A stretch of 23,262 bases of DNA, taken from positions 1 to 23,262 of the IMG/VR virus record IMGVR_UViG_3300037520_000475, one strand, 5' to 3'. A program made the position numbers and the translations under genes. Origin of the DNA: a virus. The notes below the pieces were generated by a model. The model had not been told where the DNA came from. It did not search any database and saw only the letters and a list, made by a program, of their open reading frames with translations. This document shows positions 22,327 through 23,262 of the stretch, one piece after another; position 1 is the first letter of the stretch, and each line of letters begins with the position of its first letter.

Positions 22327-22684
22327 TGCCTAAGAATTTATAATCTAATAAGATGGTACCTTGTGTTTGTATTTTAAGATCCGGATTTAATTTAATCATT
22401 TTTTTGTTATCAGGATCTTTTACTACAAGCATATTCTTTTCTGCTTTGTTTATACAGTTCCTAACAGTCTGTGGTGATTTAAATATCCAATCTTCTTCTG
22501 CAGATGCATCATAGCAGAAATGGGTAAGCTCAATAGGTTCATTAAAACTAAGTAAAGTAAGACAGTTTAAGTCAGACTCACTCACTGTTATATGATTGAC
22601 ATAACAATGAGTAAGTATCTGAAACTTTACTACATCCCATTTAGGCATCTTGACACGCTTCTGTACTTGGTTTACAAGTGCCAT
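22304..22684 (-). CDS. Probable winged-helix protein (126 aa)
   Basis: The sequence PKWDVVKFQILTHCYVNHIT, then SESDLNCLTLLSFNEPIELTHFC, then FKSPQTVRNCINKAEKNMLVV, then KMIKLNPDLKIQ has the helix spacing and final beta wing of winged-helix DNA-binding domains. The SPQTVRNCINKAEK segment looks like the recognition helix. I recall it as a widespread phage protein with conserved S-P-Q-(S/T)-V-R-N-x-I-N-K-A-E-K. Function is unknown. It sits directly before the HU-like gene and overlaps it by 23 bases. A small terminase or transcriptional regulator would both be consistent. The sequence decides neither. Confidence 0.65.
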   Translation of the reverse strand: MALVNQVQKRVKMPKWDVVKFQILTHCYVNHITVSESDLNCLTLLSFNEPIELTHFCYDASAEEDWIFKSPQTVRNCINKAEKNMLVVKDPDNKKMIKLNPDLKIQTQGTILLDYKFLGNDTQESK

Positions 22685-22686
22685 GA

Positions 22687-22992
22687 TTAGTTCTTTTTAA
22701 GCTTTCTTTTAGCAGTTTCTGGATTAATCCTTCCCTCTAACTCAGCTCCTTCTTCATTTAAATCTTCATCTAATGGCTCTGGATTATTTATCTGATACAT
22801 TGTTACAGCATACTGATGATCATACTGTAATCTCTTAAGTTTATTTTCAGAGATATCTGCTAGTAATTTTTCATACTCAGCTTGTGCTTTAAGATAAGGA
22901 AGAGCATCTTCAAAATACTTTTTCATCTCTTCTTTTCTTTCTGCTAGCTGTTCTGGAGATAGATTCTCCATTTGTTCTTGTTGGTTTTCCAT
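22687..22992 (-). CDS. Small acidic helical protein, first gene of the packaging block (101 aa)
   Basis: The protein is almost entirely helical and charged (PEQLAERKEEMKKYFEDALP, YEKLLADISENKLKRLQYDH), with a proline-rich acidic segment NNPEPLDEDLNEEG and a basic end (AKRKLKKN). No domain is recognised. It is the first gene after a terminator and a TATATTTG promoter-like element. The annotated ATG sits at the end of AAAAACCA. A second ATG at residue 8 (22969-22971, MENLSPEQ) is preceded by GAAAACCAACA and could be the real start. It may be a small terminase or assembly factor, on position alone. Confidence 0.6.
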   Translation of the reverse strand: MENQQEQMENLSPEQLAERKEEMKKYFEDALPYLKAQAEYEKLLADISENKLKRLQYDHQYAVTMYQINNPEPLDEDLNEEGAELEGRINPETAKRKLKKN

Positions 22993-23015
22993 TGGTTTTT
23001 ATTTTAAGTTTAAAA

Positions 23016-23024
23016 CAAATATAC
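23016..23024 (-). promoter_or_regulatory. Bacteroidota-type -7 element TATATTTG
   Basis: The minus strand reads GTATATTTG, in which TATATTTG matches the Bacteroidota -7 consensus TAnnTTTG. It lies about 23 bases upstream of the 101-aa ATG and just after the upstream terminator. No TTG at about -33 is present, so only the -7 half is supported. Confidence 0.4.
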
Positions 23025-23050
23025 AATAAAAGTTTAAATTAAAATAGTTT

Positions 23051-23084
23051 AAAACAAAAAATCCAGATACTATAGGTACCTGGA
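23051..23084 (-). terminator. Rho-independent terminator upstream of the packaging block
   Basis: On the minus strand TCCAG (23080-23084) pairs with CTGGA (23062-23066), and after an A-C mismatch a short GTA/TAC stem extends it. TTTTTTGTTTT follows at 23051-23061. It ends the transcript of the partial gene at the right edge, so the next gene starts a new unit. Confidence 0.8.
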
Positions 23085-23107
23085 CTGTAGTAGTTAGAGG
23101 AGTTTAA

Positions 23108-23262
23108 TTACTCTTGACCTTTCATTTTTTTTAAACCAAGCCCGGCTAAAGTACCAACTGCGGCAGTAATAAGACCACTTAATACACCACCTTTAGTTTC
23201 AGATGATTTACCTACTGATCTAAAAGTTTTTTTACAAGCCTTTTTAAATCTATCACCAGGTC
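23108..23262 (-). CDS. Small basic protein with hydrophobic segment, N-terminus cut by window edge
   Basis: The frame is open from the right edge to a TAA at 23108-23110, leaving the last 50 residues. They begin PGDRFKKACKKTFRSVGKSS and include a glycine/alanine-rich hydrophobic stretch VLSGLITAAVGTLAGLGL, then a basic end KKMKGQE. The hydrophobic stretch is long enough for one membrane pass, or it may be an amphipathic helix. It does not match a family I know. A holin-like or virion membrane-active peptide is possible but unsupported. It is separated from the packaging block by a terminator. Confidence 0.6.
   Translation of the reverse strand, partial: PGDRFKKACKKTFRSVGKSSETKGGVLSGLITAAVGTLAGLGLKKMKGQE

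Noticed and set aside
22687-22992. Firm small-terminase call for the 101-aa gene
   Set aside because: There is no helix-turn-helix and position alone fits the 171-aa gene as well.

Overview
The window is a late (virion-assembly) gene block of a double-stranded DNA tailed phage (Caudoviricetes). All 27 supported genes lie on the minus strand and read right to left, with gaps of a few bases or short overlaps, so it behaves like one long late region. The DNA is AT-rich and start codons are preceded by A-rich leaders without clear Shine-Dalgarno sequences. One leader has a TATATTTG element matching the Bacteroidota -7 consensus TAnnTTTG. The TerL-portal-scaffold-capsid order with an HU/IHF-like gene just upstream recalls crAss-like and related Bacteroidota phages. 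A Bacteroidota (perhaps Flavobacterium-like) host is therefore my best inference. No database search was possible, and family names that I recall from memory are marked as such.

Layout, in the direction of transcription. (1) 23108-23262: the tail end of a small basic protein, followed by a rho-independent terminator. (2) 22992-20005: small genes leading to packaging, namely a helical protein, a probable winged-helix protein, an HU/IHF-like protein, a cysteine-rich zinc-type protein, a coiled-coil protein, a PD-(D/E)XK nuclease and a protein just ahead of TerL. (3) 20002-12043: the head module of large terminase, portal, scaffold-like protein and major capsid protein, closed by a strong GC-rich terminator. 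(4) 11949-8085: a conserved late protein and then six small, very basic proteins carrying recurring K-G-G motifs. (5) 8081-6462: an HNH/endonuclease VII-type homing endonuclease inserted at the first codon of a putative connector gene, then a Dps/ferritin-like protein. (6) 6398-4872: a second major virion protein with its own strong terminator. (7) 4804-1: a small virion-type protein, a zinc-ribbon protein, an 885-residue cysteine-rich repeat protein and a fibre-like protein that runs off the left edge. No stretch longer than 300 bases lacks a gene, and I saw no tRNA, CRISPR array or insertion sequence.

The most notable observations are these. The 150-aa protein reproduces the H-x11-H-x14-D-x3-E ferroxidase spacing of Dps. 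The homing endonuclease begins with a diverged copy of the first 12 codons of the gene it displaced, flanked by an exact ATGCTTAAC direct repeat. An identical 11-base leader, AAAAACCAACA, sits exactly four bases before three start codons. There is an island of basic proteins of families that I recall also from giant viruses. The appendage protein has about 69 cysteines. TerL has degenerate Walker motifs.

Taken together, the region encodes DNA packaging (TerL, portal, DNA-binding helpers), capsid assembly (scaffold, capsid protein), probable virion accessory proteins (basic and Dps-like) and the host-facing appendage.
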